DNA of 64,000 bases from NCBI RefSeq assembly GCF_020991475.1, contig NZ_JAJMPA010000001.1, positions 1,364,001 through 1,428,000 of the forward strand. Reading direction: 5' to 3'. Below the pieces are notes generated by a model, which was not told where the DNA came from, searched no databases, and saw nothing but the letters and a program-made list of their open reading frames with translations. This DNA comes from Pedobacter sp. MC2016-14. Lineage in GTDB: Bacteria; Bacteroidota; Bacteroidia; Sphingobacteriales; Sphingobacteriaceae. The position numbers and the translations under genes are program-made. Below are positions 8,991-17,531 of this stretch, piece by piece (within the stretch, counting starts at the first letter, position 1; the number at the start of each line of letters is the position of its first letter).

Positions 8991-9872
8991 ATGAAGTTTG
9001 ATCTTTCTCCAATAACCGTTGTAGATGATATTTCTAAAGCTGACTTTGAAAAGTATTATTTAAACGCCAGGAAGCCGCTAGTGATCAAGAATATGGCTAA
9101 AAATTGGCCTGCTTATAAGAAATGGACCTTAGATTATATGAAGGAGGTAATAGGCGATCAAGCCGTACCTTTATATGATAGTTCTAAAGCAGATCCATCT
9201 AAGCCTATTAATGCTTCTGCGGCAGAAATGAAGTTTGGAGATTATATAGACCTGATTAAGGAAACACCCACAGATTTGAGGATCTTTTTGTTTGATCCGA
9301 TTAAGCATGCACCTAAGTTACTTGATGATTATATAGCGCCTAAAAACCTAATGGGAGGCTTTTTGGATAGCTATCCTAACATGTTTTTTGGAGGTAAGGG
9401 TTCTGTTACATTTTTACATTACGACATTGATCTTGCGCACATTTTTCATACGCATTTTAATGGACGTAAGCATGTTATTTTGTTTGAGAATAAATGGAAG
9501 GAAAGGTTATATCAAATTCCCTTTGCAACCTATGCGCTGGAAGATTATGATGTGGAGCAACCGGATTTTGATCGTTTCCCCGGACTGGCAGGTGTGAAGG
9601 GTACGGAGGTTTTTTTGGAGCACGGTGATACACTTTTTATGCCTACAGGATATTGGCACTGGATGAAATACCTTGATGGCTCTTTCTCCATTAGCCTGCG
9701 TGCCTGGGATAAGTCCTGGGCTGTAAAAGCAAAAAGTTTGTACAACCTTACATTGCAGCGCAAATTTGATGATTTTATGAAAGGTAATTTTAGGGAAGCA
9801 TATATGAGCTGGAAAGAAAAGCTTGCCTATAAAAATGCCAATAAGGCACTGTCAAGAAATCTTCCTTTTTAA
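8991..9872 (+). CDS. JmjC/cupin_8-like 2-oxoglutarate-dependent oxygenase
   Basis: A 293-residue cytosolic protein of the cupin_8/JmjC type. The iron-binding facial triad is visible as HYD (His143, Asp145) and His223 in GYWHWM. Members hydroxylate protein or small-molecule substrates using Fe(II) and 2-oxoglutarate; the substrate cannot be inferred here. The N-terminal part (ARKPLVIKNMAKNWPAYKKW) is the conserved lead-in of this family. It stands alone, divergent from the VWA operon, and is followed after 33 bp by a sugar kinase gene. Confidence 0.8.
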   Translation: MKFDLSPITVVDDISKADFEKYYLNARKPLVIKNMAKNWPAYKKWTLDYMKEVIGDQAVPLYDSSKADPSKPINASAAEMKFGDYIDLIKETPTDLRIFLFDPIKHAPKLLDDYIAPKNLMGGFLDSYPNMFFGGKGSVTFLHYDIDLAHIFHTHFNGRKHVILFENKWKERLYQIPFATYALEDYDVEQPDFDRFPGLAGVKGTEVFLEHGDTLFMPTGYWHWMKYLDGSFSISLRAWDKSWAVKAKSLYNLTLQRKFDDFMKGNFREAYMSWKEKLAYKNANKALSRNLPF

Positions 9873-9905
9873 TCTTCCTTTGTTAAAATAGGTGTATTTT
9901 GCAGC

Positions 9906-10784
9906 ATGAAATATAAAGTTGTAGCCGTTGGAGAGATGTTGTGGGATGTTTTTAAAGGTGAGAAAAAGCCTGGTGGATCTTCAATGAACGTATCTCTTCA
10001 TTTGCATAAGCAAGGTGTTGACACTGAATTTATCAGCGCAGTAGGGGATGACGCCTACGGAAAGGAACTACTTGGTTTTCTTGAAAGCCAGCAGCATAGT
10101 CTAAGATTAATCCAAACTCATCCAACATTACCCACCAGTACGGTAGAGGTCCATCTGGATGATCAGAATCAGGCAACTTATACCATTGTAGCGCCCGTGG
10201 CATGGGATGCAATAGCGCTTGCAGAGCAGGCAATATTGGAGGTGAAAAGTGCAGATGCTTTTGTTTATTGTAGCTTAACCTGCAGGAATGAAGAGAGCAG
10301 AACCACCATTCTTGAATTACTTAAGCATGCTAAGTTTAAAGTTTTTGATATTAACCTTAGACCCCCTTTTTATGAAATAGGGACTTTGAGGTTGCTGCTG
10401 GCAGCGGCAGATGTACTAAAAATTAATGAGGATGAGCTGGCTTATCTTTGTGCAGAGCTTGCGCTTAATGCAACTGATTTAAAACAGGCCTGTCTTGAAC
10501 TTAGTACCATATTTGCTATTGAAACCATTTGCATAACGCTCGGTGATAAAGGTGCTATGGTATGGCAAGAGGGTCAAATTTTTAGGCATGAGGGATATAA
10601 AGTTCAGGTCGGAGATACTGTTGGTGCCGGAGATTCTTTCCTTGCCACCTACATTAGCAGCATATTAAAAGGATATACTGTTGAAGCTAGCCTAGATAGA
10701 GCTTGTACTGTTGGTGCCTTTGTTGCGTCGCAGCAGGGCGCTAACCCTGAGTATGACAATAGCGTTTATACCTTATACCATTAA
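9906..10784 (+). CDS. PfkB-family carbohydrate kinase (fructokinase-like)
   Basis: A 292-residue ribokinase/PfkB-fold kinase. The N-terminal signature is GGSSMNVSLHLHKQG. The C-terminal signature is DTVGAGDSF with catalytic base Asp243, which phosphorylates a sugar hydroxyl with ATP. Length and the short N-terminus resemble bacterial fructokinases, but the sugar is not certain. A strong hairpin with a T-run follows the stop codon. A TATTTTG sequence just before the ATG suggests a very short leader. Confidence 0.85.
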   Translation: MKYKVVAVGEMLWDVFKGEKKPGGSSMNVSLHLHKQGVDTEFISAVGDDAYGKELLGFLESQQHSLRLIQTHPTLPTSTVEVHLDDQNQATYTIVAPVAWDAIALAEQAILEVKSADAFVYCSLTCRNEESRTTILELLKHAKFKVFDINLRPPFYEIGTLRLLLAAADVLKINEDELAYLCAELALNATDLKQACLELSTIFAIETICITLGDKGAMVWQEGQIFRHEGYKVQVGDTVGAGDSFLATYISSILKGYTVEASLDRACTVGAFVASQQGANPEYDNSVYTLYH

Positions 10785-10790
10785 AAAAAA

Positions 10791-10826
10791 GAAAAGGCCT
10801 GAATCTCTCCAGGCCTTTTCTTTTTT
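10791..10826. terminator. Bidirectional intrinsic terminator between the PfkB kinase and gldN
   Basis: A perfect 11-bp stem GAAAAGGCCTG / CAGGCCTTTTC (10791-10801 and 10810-10820) with an 8-nt loop is flanked by an A-run on the left and a T-run on the right. It can stop transcription from both convergent genes. Confidence 0.9.
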
Positions 10827-10835
10827 ACATTCTTC

Positions 10836-11816
10836 TTAATATTCCCACAAACTTTGTTCGTAGTCAGAGATTGATTTTTTGATCTTTTCAGATTCAAAAA
10901 GCTTTCTAGGATCCTTTGGGTCTGTTTGGCCTAAAATTTCAACAATTGTTTTATTTGAAGGGTTGGTCTCTTTGATCACATTGCTGGCAAACAAACGTCT
11001 GATGAAAAAATCATCGAAAGTTAGTGTAGAAGCATCATTGCCAGGATTAACAATACGGAACTTATTTAGTAATTCTCTTGCATCCTCAAAATATACCCAA
11101 AATACAGGTTGCCAGTTACCTTCAACCATTTTCATAGGCGCAATTCCAACTATTCTGGGCTCAAAAATAGAGCGTTTGATATCCAAAATCCAGTCTTCCT
11201 TGATTCTATATTTCATAAATTCATCTGGCCTGAATCTTCTAAGTGTCGGTGCCGCAATTTTGCCATCAGCATCAGGTGCCCCTTCCGTAGTGCCTTGGGC
11301 ACTTTGCAGTGCCTGATCTTTAGTATAAGCAATGCGGAAGGAATCGTTGTCTTCCAGTAGCCTTCCCTGAACGGTATCTTTAGGAGAATAAACTGTGAGC
11401 TCTTCGTTTCTAATTGCGTCAATTAGTACCTGAATCAGCTTTGAATTTTCAGCATTCAAAACGGAATTGATGGTGTCCCGCAAATCAATTTCACGCCAAA
11501 CGCGTTTTGCATAATACACATCTTCTTCTCGTACATCTGCTAAAGGAACCAACACATTACTGTCTATATCTTTGCGCACAGAATAACCGTCTTTTGGAGG
11601 AGTTTTTATTTTTGGTTTTTTTATTGATGTAGCTGCAGCATCAAGGGCCATCTCTTTTGATGGTGCATCTGCTGTAACTGAAGGTACGGCTGCAGCAGGC
11701 TGTTTTTGAACAGCTTTGGCTGGCGCTGTCGTCCTTTTGCGGGTGGTCTTTTTAACCTGAGCAAATGAAGCACTGCATAGCAGTACCACAACCAATGTAT
11801 ATAAAACCTTTTTCAT
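10836..11816 (-). CDS. gldN: Type IX secretion/gliding motility protein GldN (PorN)
   Basis: A 326-residue protein with a Sec signal peptide (VLLCSASFAQ) and a Lys/Thr/Ala/Pro-rich linker up to about residue 75, then the conserved GldN domain (YYAKRVWREIDLRDTIN). GldN is periplasmic and forms, with the lipoprotein GldK, the ring of the T9SS that lies against the outer membrane. It is the last gene of the gldK-gldL-gldM-gldN operon and ends in the shared terminator. Confidence 0.92.
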   Translation of the reverse strand: MKKVLYTLVVVLLCSASFAQVKKTTRKRTTAPAKAVQKQPAAAVPSVTADAPSKEMALDAAATSIKKPKIKTPPKDGYSVRKDIDSNVLVPLADVREEDVYYAKRVWREIDLRDTINSVLNAENSKLIQVLIDAIRNEELTVYSPKDTVQGRLLEDNDSFRIAYTKDQALQSAQGTTEGAPDADGKIAAPTLRRFRPDEFMKYRIKEDWILDIKRSIFEPRIVGIAPMKMVEGNWQPVFWVYFEDARELLNKFRIVNPGNDASTLTFDDFFIRRLFASNVIKETNPSNKTIVEILGQTDPKDPRKLFESEKIKKSISDYEQSLWEY

Positions 11817-11860
11817 CTCTCTCTATTCTTATTATTTAAGCGCTCAATGTTTTCTTCAGC

Positions 11861-13402
11861 CTATTTTGCTGAAAACGTTATCCCATCCAAAACCTTGGAC
11901 CTTCCATCCGGTCCTTCTACCACAATGTCTTTAAATATTACAGTGGCGCCTGGTTTTAGCGAGTTTAACGCACCTTTAACCTGTGCACCAAAGCTTCCTC
12001 CGGTATTGGGAATGGTTACCGCATCTGACCTCGGATTGATGAAGGTTACGGAGAATCTGATTACCCTATACTTAATGTCAAATACAAAATCTTCAAGTTC
12101 AGTTTCCATCTGACTGGCACTTTCCAATGTTTCCAATGGAATATTACCGCCAGATTTTCCTTTAACAAAAGCTTTTGGTGTAGGCAAGGCTTTTACCCTG
12201 AATTGCTGACTGCCTAGATTTAATGTTTTTCCGGCGCTGTTAGCAGATACGCTTACGTTTAATGTTTTGCCTATCTGGTCTCCGCCAACTACAACTGAAT
12301 ATTGTCCGCTACCAACTTTTTTAATAGAACCACCACTGATGCCGGCGTTTACACTTTCTAAAGGAAAGCCAGCTGCAGAAACGGAGAATGGGTTAGGAAT
12401 GCCTGCATAAATTACATTCATTTTGTCTGGAGATACCGTTGCAGATGGCTTAGCTACCTGATAAGATTGCTCAGGGGTAGAATATTCTTTAACCTGTCCA
12501 TCCGTCTGCTTAACGCGGATCATCCCTTTCCATTTAAACACGCCTACGCTTCCAGTACTTCCTGTATAAACACCTTTTCCGTCTTTTACTGATAACGGGC
12601 TTCCACCTACAAATATTTCAGGTGTAGACCTGGAATCACTTGCAGTTAAAAAAACCTGTGCAGTGTATGGCTGACCTTGAATAACATAAGATGAAGGTGC
12701 AACGGCAACAGCATCAAATTTATCAAGGTTTACCATCGCCTTATCCATGTTCCCGAAAAGTTTTTTTACAATTTCGGCTTCGGCATTCTTAGTGTCTGCC
12801 TGAATCCGGGTTAGAATGGTATTAGCCGCAGTTAAAGGGGTGCCTTCACCAAAGTTAATATCCTCCCATTTTTTCTTTCCATCTAAAGATTTTTCTGCGT
12901 CTTTAGCTTCAAGCGAGAAGGTAACAGATTTACGATCTTCTGCAGGTAGTAACGAAATTAGCTTCTCGCGGGTTTCGTTGATCTTAGACTTTAGTTTTTC
13001 ACCTTCTTTCTGATTGATCATGATGCCCTGAGCAATATCCTGGTTGGCACGCTCTACCAAATCACCAGTTTCAGGATCAATTCCATTTCCAGCGGTAGAA
13101 AACTTTGCTTTAAGTCCGTCGATATAAGTGGTTAACTCATCTGCATAGCTTTTTGCTTTGTTGGCACTTTCCCATATCGGCTGTGCCCTTGCAGGTTCTT
13201 CTTTTAGTTTTGTATTTTGAAATGCAGAAAATAATTGGTCAATACTTGTATTTACGTTTGTTTTAGAAGTTTCAAAAGTATCATTGATATTTTTGAAAGC
13301 ATTTAAAATGGTATCTGAAACGTTTAATGCAAGCATAGCCAGCAATACCAAATACATGATATTGATCATCTTCTGCCTAGTTGTTTCTTTTCCTCCGGCC
13401 AT
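11861..13402 (-). CDS. gldM: Type IX secretion/gliding motor protein GldM (PorM)
   Basis: A 513-residue protein with one N-terminal membrane helix (MINIMYLVLLAMLALNVSDT) and a long periplasmic part. GldM dimers cross the periplasm and, with GldL, form the proton-driven motor of T9SS and gliding. The conserved N-terminus GGKETTRQKMINIMYL contains the helix that sits inside the GldL ring. It lies between gldL and gldN with gaps of about 40 bp, as in other Bacteroidota. Confidence 0.95.
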   Translation of the reverse strand: MAGGKETTRQKMINIMYLVLLAMLALNVSDTILNAFKNINDTFETSKTNVNTSIDQLFSAFQNTKLKEEPARAQPIWESANKAKSYADELTTYIDGLKAKFSTAGNGIDPETGDLVERANQDIAQGIMINQKEGEKLKSKINETREKLISLLPAEDRKSVTFSLEAKDAEKSLDGKKKWEDINFGEGTPLTAANTILTRIQADTKNAEAEIVKKLFGNMDKAMVNLDKFDAVAVAPSSYVIQGQPYTAQVFLTASDSRSTPEIFVGGSPLSVKDGKGVYTGSTGSVGVFKWKGMIRVKQTDGQVKEYSTPEQSYQVAKPSATVSPDKMNVIYAGIPNPFSVSAAGFPLESVNAGISGGSIKKVGSGQYSVVVGGDQIGKTLNVSVSANSAGKTLNLGSQQFRVKALPTPKAFVKGKSGGNIPLETLESASQMETELEDFVFDIKYRVIRFSVTFINPRSDAVTIPNTGGSFGAQVKGALNSLKPGATVIFKDIVVEGPDGRSKVLDGITFSAK

Positions 13403-13441
13403 TGTGCTAGTTCGTTAATTTATAAATTTATACTAGACAAA

Positions 13442-14245
13442 TTATACACGTGGCTGATTCATGGCTGATAACATATTGCCATAAATAGCATTTAATGAAG
13501 ATAAGTTTTTAGCCAGTTTGCCTACCTCTTCCTTAAACTGTTTAGAATCTTCCATAGATTCATTAAAGTTGTTCATGGTTAAAGATAAGTTCTGGTAAAA
13601 TTTATTCATTGATTTAAGGTGCGCACTTGAATCCTGTAATTCCAATTCATATACTGCGTTTAATGCCGATAGATTTCTAGCCAAAGCAGTAACCTGGGTA
13701 TGGTAAGCTTCAGAATCAATATTGGTATTTCCCATTTCAGCCAGCTGTGCAGTAGCTTTTCCAAATGCTACGTTCAGGTTGTCAAAACTTGTAGAGGCAG
13801 TCTTTATTTTACCTGTAAATTCTGATGTTGCAGTAGATACATCTGCAACTTCAGAAATAGCAGCCACTTTATCGCTAAAAGTACGAAGTCCGCTACCAAG
13901 GCTTTCAATAAGTTCAGGACCAATTTTAGCGTCTGTTAACATTTTATCAAGAGATCCGGTTGAGGATGCAGCTGCAACTACAGGTCTTGCAGAAGCTTTA
14001 GGTAATTCACCATCAAAATCTTCTCTTAATTCTGGGTATACACGTTCCCAGGCTGGATCTGGTGCAGGTGGGAAAAAGCCTGTCAAAGCGAATAAAAACG
14101 CTTCTACGCCCAATCCGGCTCCGATCATATAGTTACCCCAAATACCACCAAGGTGTAGGATTTTAAATAATGCGCCCAAGATTACAATACTTGCGCCAAG
14201 AGATATGGCTAAGTGTAAAGAGTCAATTTTTTTTTTAGCTGCCAT
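13442..14245 (-). CDS. gldL: Type IX secretion/gliding motor protein GldL (PorL)
   Basis: A protein of about 267 residues with two membrane helices near the N-terminus (LAISLGASIVILGALFKILH and YMIGAGLGVEAFLFALTGFF). A conserved glutamate (GVEAFLF) lies in the second helix and is thought to be the proton-handling residue of the GldLM motor. A long cytoplasmic helical part follows. The start is taken at MAAKKKI; an ATG three codons upstream (14254) is equally possible. Confidence 0.93.
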   Translation of the reverse strand: MAAKKKIDSLHLAISLGASIVILGALFKILHLGGIWGNYMIGAGLGVEAFLFALTGFFPPAPDPAWERVYPELREDFDGELPKASARPVVAAASSTGSLDKMLTDAKIGPELIESLGSGLRTFSDKVAAISEVADVSTATSEFTGKIKTASTSFDNLNVAFGKATAQLAEMGNTNIDSEAYHTQVTALARNLSALNAVYELELQDSSAHLKSMNKFYQNLSLTMNNFNESMEDSKQFKEEVGKLAKNLSSLNAIYGNMLSAMNQPRV

Positions 14246-14284
14246 GATATTCAAAGATGTTTAAGGGTAAGGTTGTTAATTTTA

Positions 14285-15649
14285 TTAGTTTCTGTAGTTG
14301 ATGTCTGTGCCCGGGTAAGCAGATACGCATCGGAAACCGATGTAAGATCTGGATTGATCCTGGTATTCATAAGTACCAACAGAATTTTGAAGGAAAAAGC
14401 CAATGTCTTTCCAAGAGCCACCTCTTACTACTTTACGCTTCAGGTATTTGCTGTCTGAGGTTTTGGCAACATAAGTAAAGTTAGGATTAAAGTCAAGCAA
14501 TAGGGGGGCTGCTGACTGGTTGTAAGCGGTAACAGTCCATTCAGCTACGTTACCTGCCATATTGTATAATCCATAGTCGTTCGGGAAATAAGAACGTACG
14601 TTAACCGTATATAAACCGCCATCGTCAGAATAATTACCTCTGCCTACTTTAAAGTTGGCCTGCATACAACCCTTTGTGTTACGTACGTAAGGACCGCCCC
14701 AAGGATATTTTGTTTTTACGTTTCCGCCTCTGGCAGCATATTCAAACTGTGCTTCTGTTGGTAAATCGTATTCTGGTCTAGAATTTATTGGTAATTTTCT
14801 GGAAGCTGCTACAGACTCGTAAAAACGGGTACGCCATACACAAAAAGCCTTTGCCTGATCCCAGCTTACGCCAACAACGGGATAATTATCATAAGAAGGG
14901 TGGTTAAAATAAGTTTTAACCATAGGGTCGTTTTGCGAATAAGAATAATCTACTTTCCAGACCATGGTATCCGGGTATACACTTACAGAAGGAAATTCGT
15001 TCGGTTTAGTTGGGTCTGGAGAATCTACATAGCTTTCAATAAAATCCTTGCGGTTTTTAGTGGGGTCTTTTCTGCCAGCAGCTGCCAGGTCAAGACTTAC
15101 AATGCTATAGGAGTATCTAAGCTTCCTTACATCTATTTCTTTCCTTCCTGGTAATGCATCATCGCCGGTGTAATACATATCGGCCAGTTTAGCAGCATAT
15201 CCACCTTTTTTATTGCTCCAAAGTACAGAGCCGTTGCCCACTTTGCGCCAGTCTATATTTCTGTTGGAAGTTAAAGTTGCTCCACCTGCGGTAGTAGGGG
15301 CTTTTGTATATAAACCAGGCGCCCCGGTTGGGCCAAGCATGGTTACAGCGATAGAATCTTTCACCCATTGTACAAATTGACGGTACTCGGCATTTGAAAT
15401 TTCTGTTTGATCCATGTAAAATGAAGTAAAAGACTTCATTGCAGAAGGAGCACTCTGGCCATTTTCAATATCCTCATCAGACATACCGATAAGGGTACGG
15501 CCTGGTGGAATATAAACCATGCCTAAAGGTATTCGGTTGCTTTTAAATTTCTTACTGTATACGCCAACCAATTCTCCCTGCCCGCCTTTCCCACAACTGG
15601 AAAACAGTGCTGTTAAAATGACAAAACCAAATAAGTATATTCTTCTCAT
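14285..15649 (-). CDS. gldK: Type IX secretion/gliding lipoprotein GldK (PorK)
   Basis: A lipoprotein with a lipobox in FVILTALFSSC and a formylglycine-generating-enzyme (SUMF1)-like domain. Typical elements are GMVYIPPGRTLIGMS near the start, YNMAGNVAEWT, and VVRGGSWKD near the end. GldK/PorK forms the ring with GldN under the outer membrane and is not itself an FGE enzyme. The frame extends 14 codons upstream to 15691, but the signal peptide begins cleanly at MRRIYLFG, so 15649 is chosen. First gene of the gldKLMN operon. Confidence 0.93.
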   Translation of the reverse strand: MRRIYLFGFVILTALFSSCGKGGQGELVGVYSKKFKSNRIPLGMVYIPPGRTLIGMSDEDIENGQSAPSAMKSFTSFYMDQTEISNAEYRQFVQWVKDSIAVTMLGPTGAPGLYTKAPTTAGGATLTSNRNIDWRKVGNGSVLWSNKKGGYAAKLADMYYTGDDALPGRKEIDVRKLRYSYSIVSLDLAAAGRKDPTKNRKDFIESYVDSPDPTKPNEFPSVSVYPDTMVWKVDYSYSQNDPMVKTYFNHPSYDNYPVVGVSWDQAKAFCVWRTRFYESVAASRKLPINSRPEYDLPTEAQFEYAARGGNVKTKYPWGGPYVRNTKGCMQANFKVGRGNYSDDGGLYTVNVRSYFPNDYGLYNMAGNVAEWTVTAYNQSAAPLLLDFNPNFTYVAKTSDSKYLKRKVVRGGSWKDIGFFLQNSVGTYEYQDQSRSYIGFRCVSAYPGTDINYRN

Positions 15650-15760
15650 ATCTATTGAGACAATTTTATCAAATAAGATCGATAAAAACAATTAATTTAT
15701 CACAATAATCAATAGCCGGATAAATTTGAACAAAAAGAATAAAAACCTTTGTTGTTTCCG

Positions 15761-16531
15761 TTATTTGTTGGATTTCTTAATGTAGTTTTCGATAGCCATA
15801 ATCATTGAGGGTGCCTCAGGCGAAGGTGCTGCAATGTCTACGATTAAACCTTTGTCTGTAACAGCCTTATGTGTATTTAATCCAAACGCTGCAATCCGTG
15901 TTTTGTTTTGAGCAAAGTCAGGGAAATTGGTGTAAAGTGATTGAATACTAGAGGGACTGAAAAAGCCAATGATATCATAAAATACCTCAGCAAGATCAGA
16001 AAGGTCACTTACAACGGTTTTAAACAGTACAGCAGGGGTAACATTATAGCCATTTTTTTGAAGGAAATTCATCGTGTCTTCTGTCGCAACATCAGAACAA
16101 GGATAAATAAATTTCTCGCCCGCATGTTTTTTTAATACCTCAGCGAGGTCGGCTGCGGTTTGCTTTCCAAAGAAGATTTTACGTTTTCTATACTGAATAT
16201 ACTTTTGTAGGTATAGTGCAGTAGATTCAGAGATGCAAAAATATTTTAGATCTGCAGGAACTTCATACCTCATTTCTTCACTAATCCTGAAAAAATGATC
16301 TACTGCATTTCTGCTAGTGAAAACTACAGCTGTAAATTCAGATAAATTTACTTTGTCTTTTCTAAAGTCCCTTGCAGGCACCCCTTCTACATGAATAAAA
16401 GACCGGAAATCTATTTTTACATTGTACTTTTTGGCCAAATCAAAATAAGGCGACTTCTCTGTTTCAGGTTTTGGCAACGTGATTAAAATGCTTTTTACCT
16501 TGTTTAACCGATTTTCTGTGTTTTCTTGCAT
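15761..16531 (-). CDS. hemD: Uroporphyrinogen-III synthase
   Basis: A 256-residue HemD-type protein with the two-domain pattern of this weakly conserved family (SILITLPKPE near the start, VVFTSRNAVDHFF in the first domain, DIIGFFSPSSIQSL in the second). It cyclises hydroxymethylbilane to uroporphyrinogen III in tetrapyrrole synthesis. In Bacteroidota hemD is often next to a DUF4271 membrane protein, as here, with a 17-bp gap. Confidence 0.85.
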   Translation of the reverse strand: MQENTENRLNKVKSILITLPKPETEKSPYFDLAKKYNVKIDFRSFIHVEGVPARDFRKDKVNLSEFTAVVFTSRNAVDHFFRISEEMRYEVPADLKYFCISESTALYLQKYIQYRKRKIFFGKQTAADLAEVLKKHAGEKFIYPCSDVATEDTMNFLQKNGYNVTPAVLFKTVVSDLSDLAEVFYDIIGFFSPSSIQSLYTNFPDFAQNKTRIAAFGLNTHKAVTDKGLIVDIAAPSPEAPSMIMAIENYIKKSNK

Positions 16532-16548
16532 TACCTAATTTTTCCGCT

Positions 16549-17514
16549 TTATAGTCCTATTACCTTGATTAATATCAAAATAGGGCATATTTCGAGGGCA
16601 CAAAAGTATAAAAATAAATAGACTTTTGAAAACCTGTGGTGAGATAAAATGTTTACACCCGCTCTAATAAATTGAAAAGCAAATATTATGGCCAATACCA
16701 CAACGGAGATAGCGATATAGTATATGCCATATTTTAAAGGAGATAAGGCAAAAGCGACCACCAACGGAATAAATAAGAGCGAAATGTTAAAATAACTCAA
16801 ATATAATATTGAAATATACTCGTGTACCGGTTTTTGTATGTTAAAAATGTAGCCAAGCATTCTAAGCAATAAGATTTTGAAGGCATATAAAACAATGATA
16901 ATAACAGACATACTAAACAGCAAACGAAAGCCATTATCTAAGTAGCCTATTCCATAATATTGCGAAGTGAGATAAATGAACATTCCTATGGTAAAGCCAA
17001 ACTGTATAAACAGCAATAAAAAAGGCCAGGATGTAAATAAATTATCCTCCTTGTTCAGGTTGTTCAGAATTCTATCACTAAAAAATGCCTGTACAATGGT
17101 TTGTAATTGCCTGGAGAAGGAGTTTTTTAGTATGGCAAACAGCAGAAGCAATACGCCCACAAAGGCAAGCACCCAAACTTGCCCTTTTGCTATAGGTGTG
17201 CCGGTTTTATATAAACTTTCTTTTTTCTTTTTGTTGTAGATGGTATACCAGGGTTCGCCTGAAGGTCGGCTGTATACTTTCGCCTTCATAATGCTATCCA
17301 TAATCATGGTGCTGCTTAATAGCGAATCAGGAATAATCCAGGTATGCGCAATAATGGAATCTGTTACAATCTTTTGCCTTGCTTTAAAAGCAGAGTCACG
17401 AGCCTTCCTATAACTGTAAGGCGTTTTCACTACTGTATCCACAGGTACCGTAAGTTCCTGGGCATGGAGTAATATATTTGTGAATAGGAGTAAAAAGGTG
17501 AGCACATACCTCAT
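16549..17514 (-). CDS. DUF4271 membrane protein
   Basis: A 321-residue protein with a signal-like N-terminus (FLLLFTNILLHAQ), an extracytoplasmic stretch of about 90 residues, one helix near 115-130 and then several membrane helices in the C-terminal half, which is the DUF4271 domain. It has no known function. It is the gene immediately upstream of hemD, so they are likely cotranscribed. The constant pairing suggests, but does not prove, a link to haem metabolism. Confidence 0.75.
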   Translation of the reverse strand: MRYVLTFLLLFTNILLHAQELTVPVDTVVKTPYSYRKARDSAFKARQKIVTDSIIAHTWIIPDSLLSSTMIMDSIMKAKVYSRPSGEPWYTIYNKKKKESLYKTGTPIAKGQVWVLAFVGVLLLLFAILKNSFSRQLQTIVQAFFSDRILNNLNKEDNLFTSWPFLLLFIQFGFTIGMFIYLTSQYYGIGYLDNGFRLLFSMSVIIIVLYAFKILLLRMLGYIFNIQKPVHEYISILYLSYFNISLLFIPLVVAFALSPLKYGIYYIAISVVVLAIIFAFQFIRAGVNILSHHRFSKVYLFLYFCALEICPILILIKVIGL

Positions 17515-17531
17515 TCTGCAAAACTAAGGTA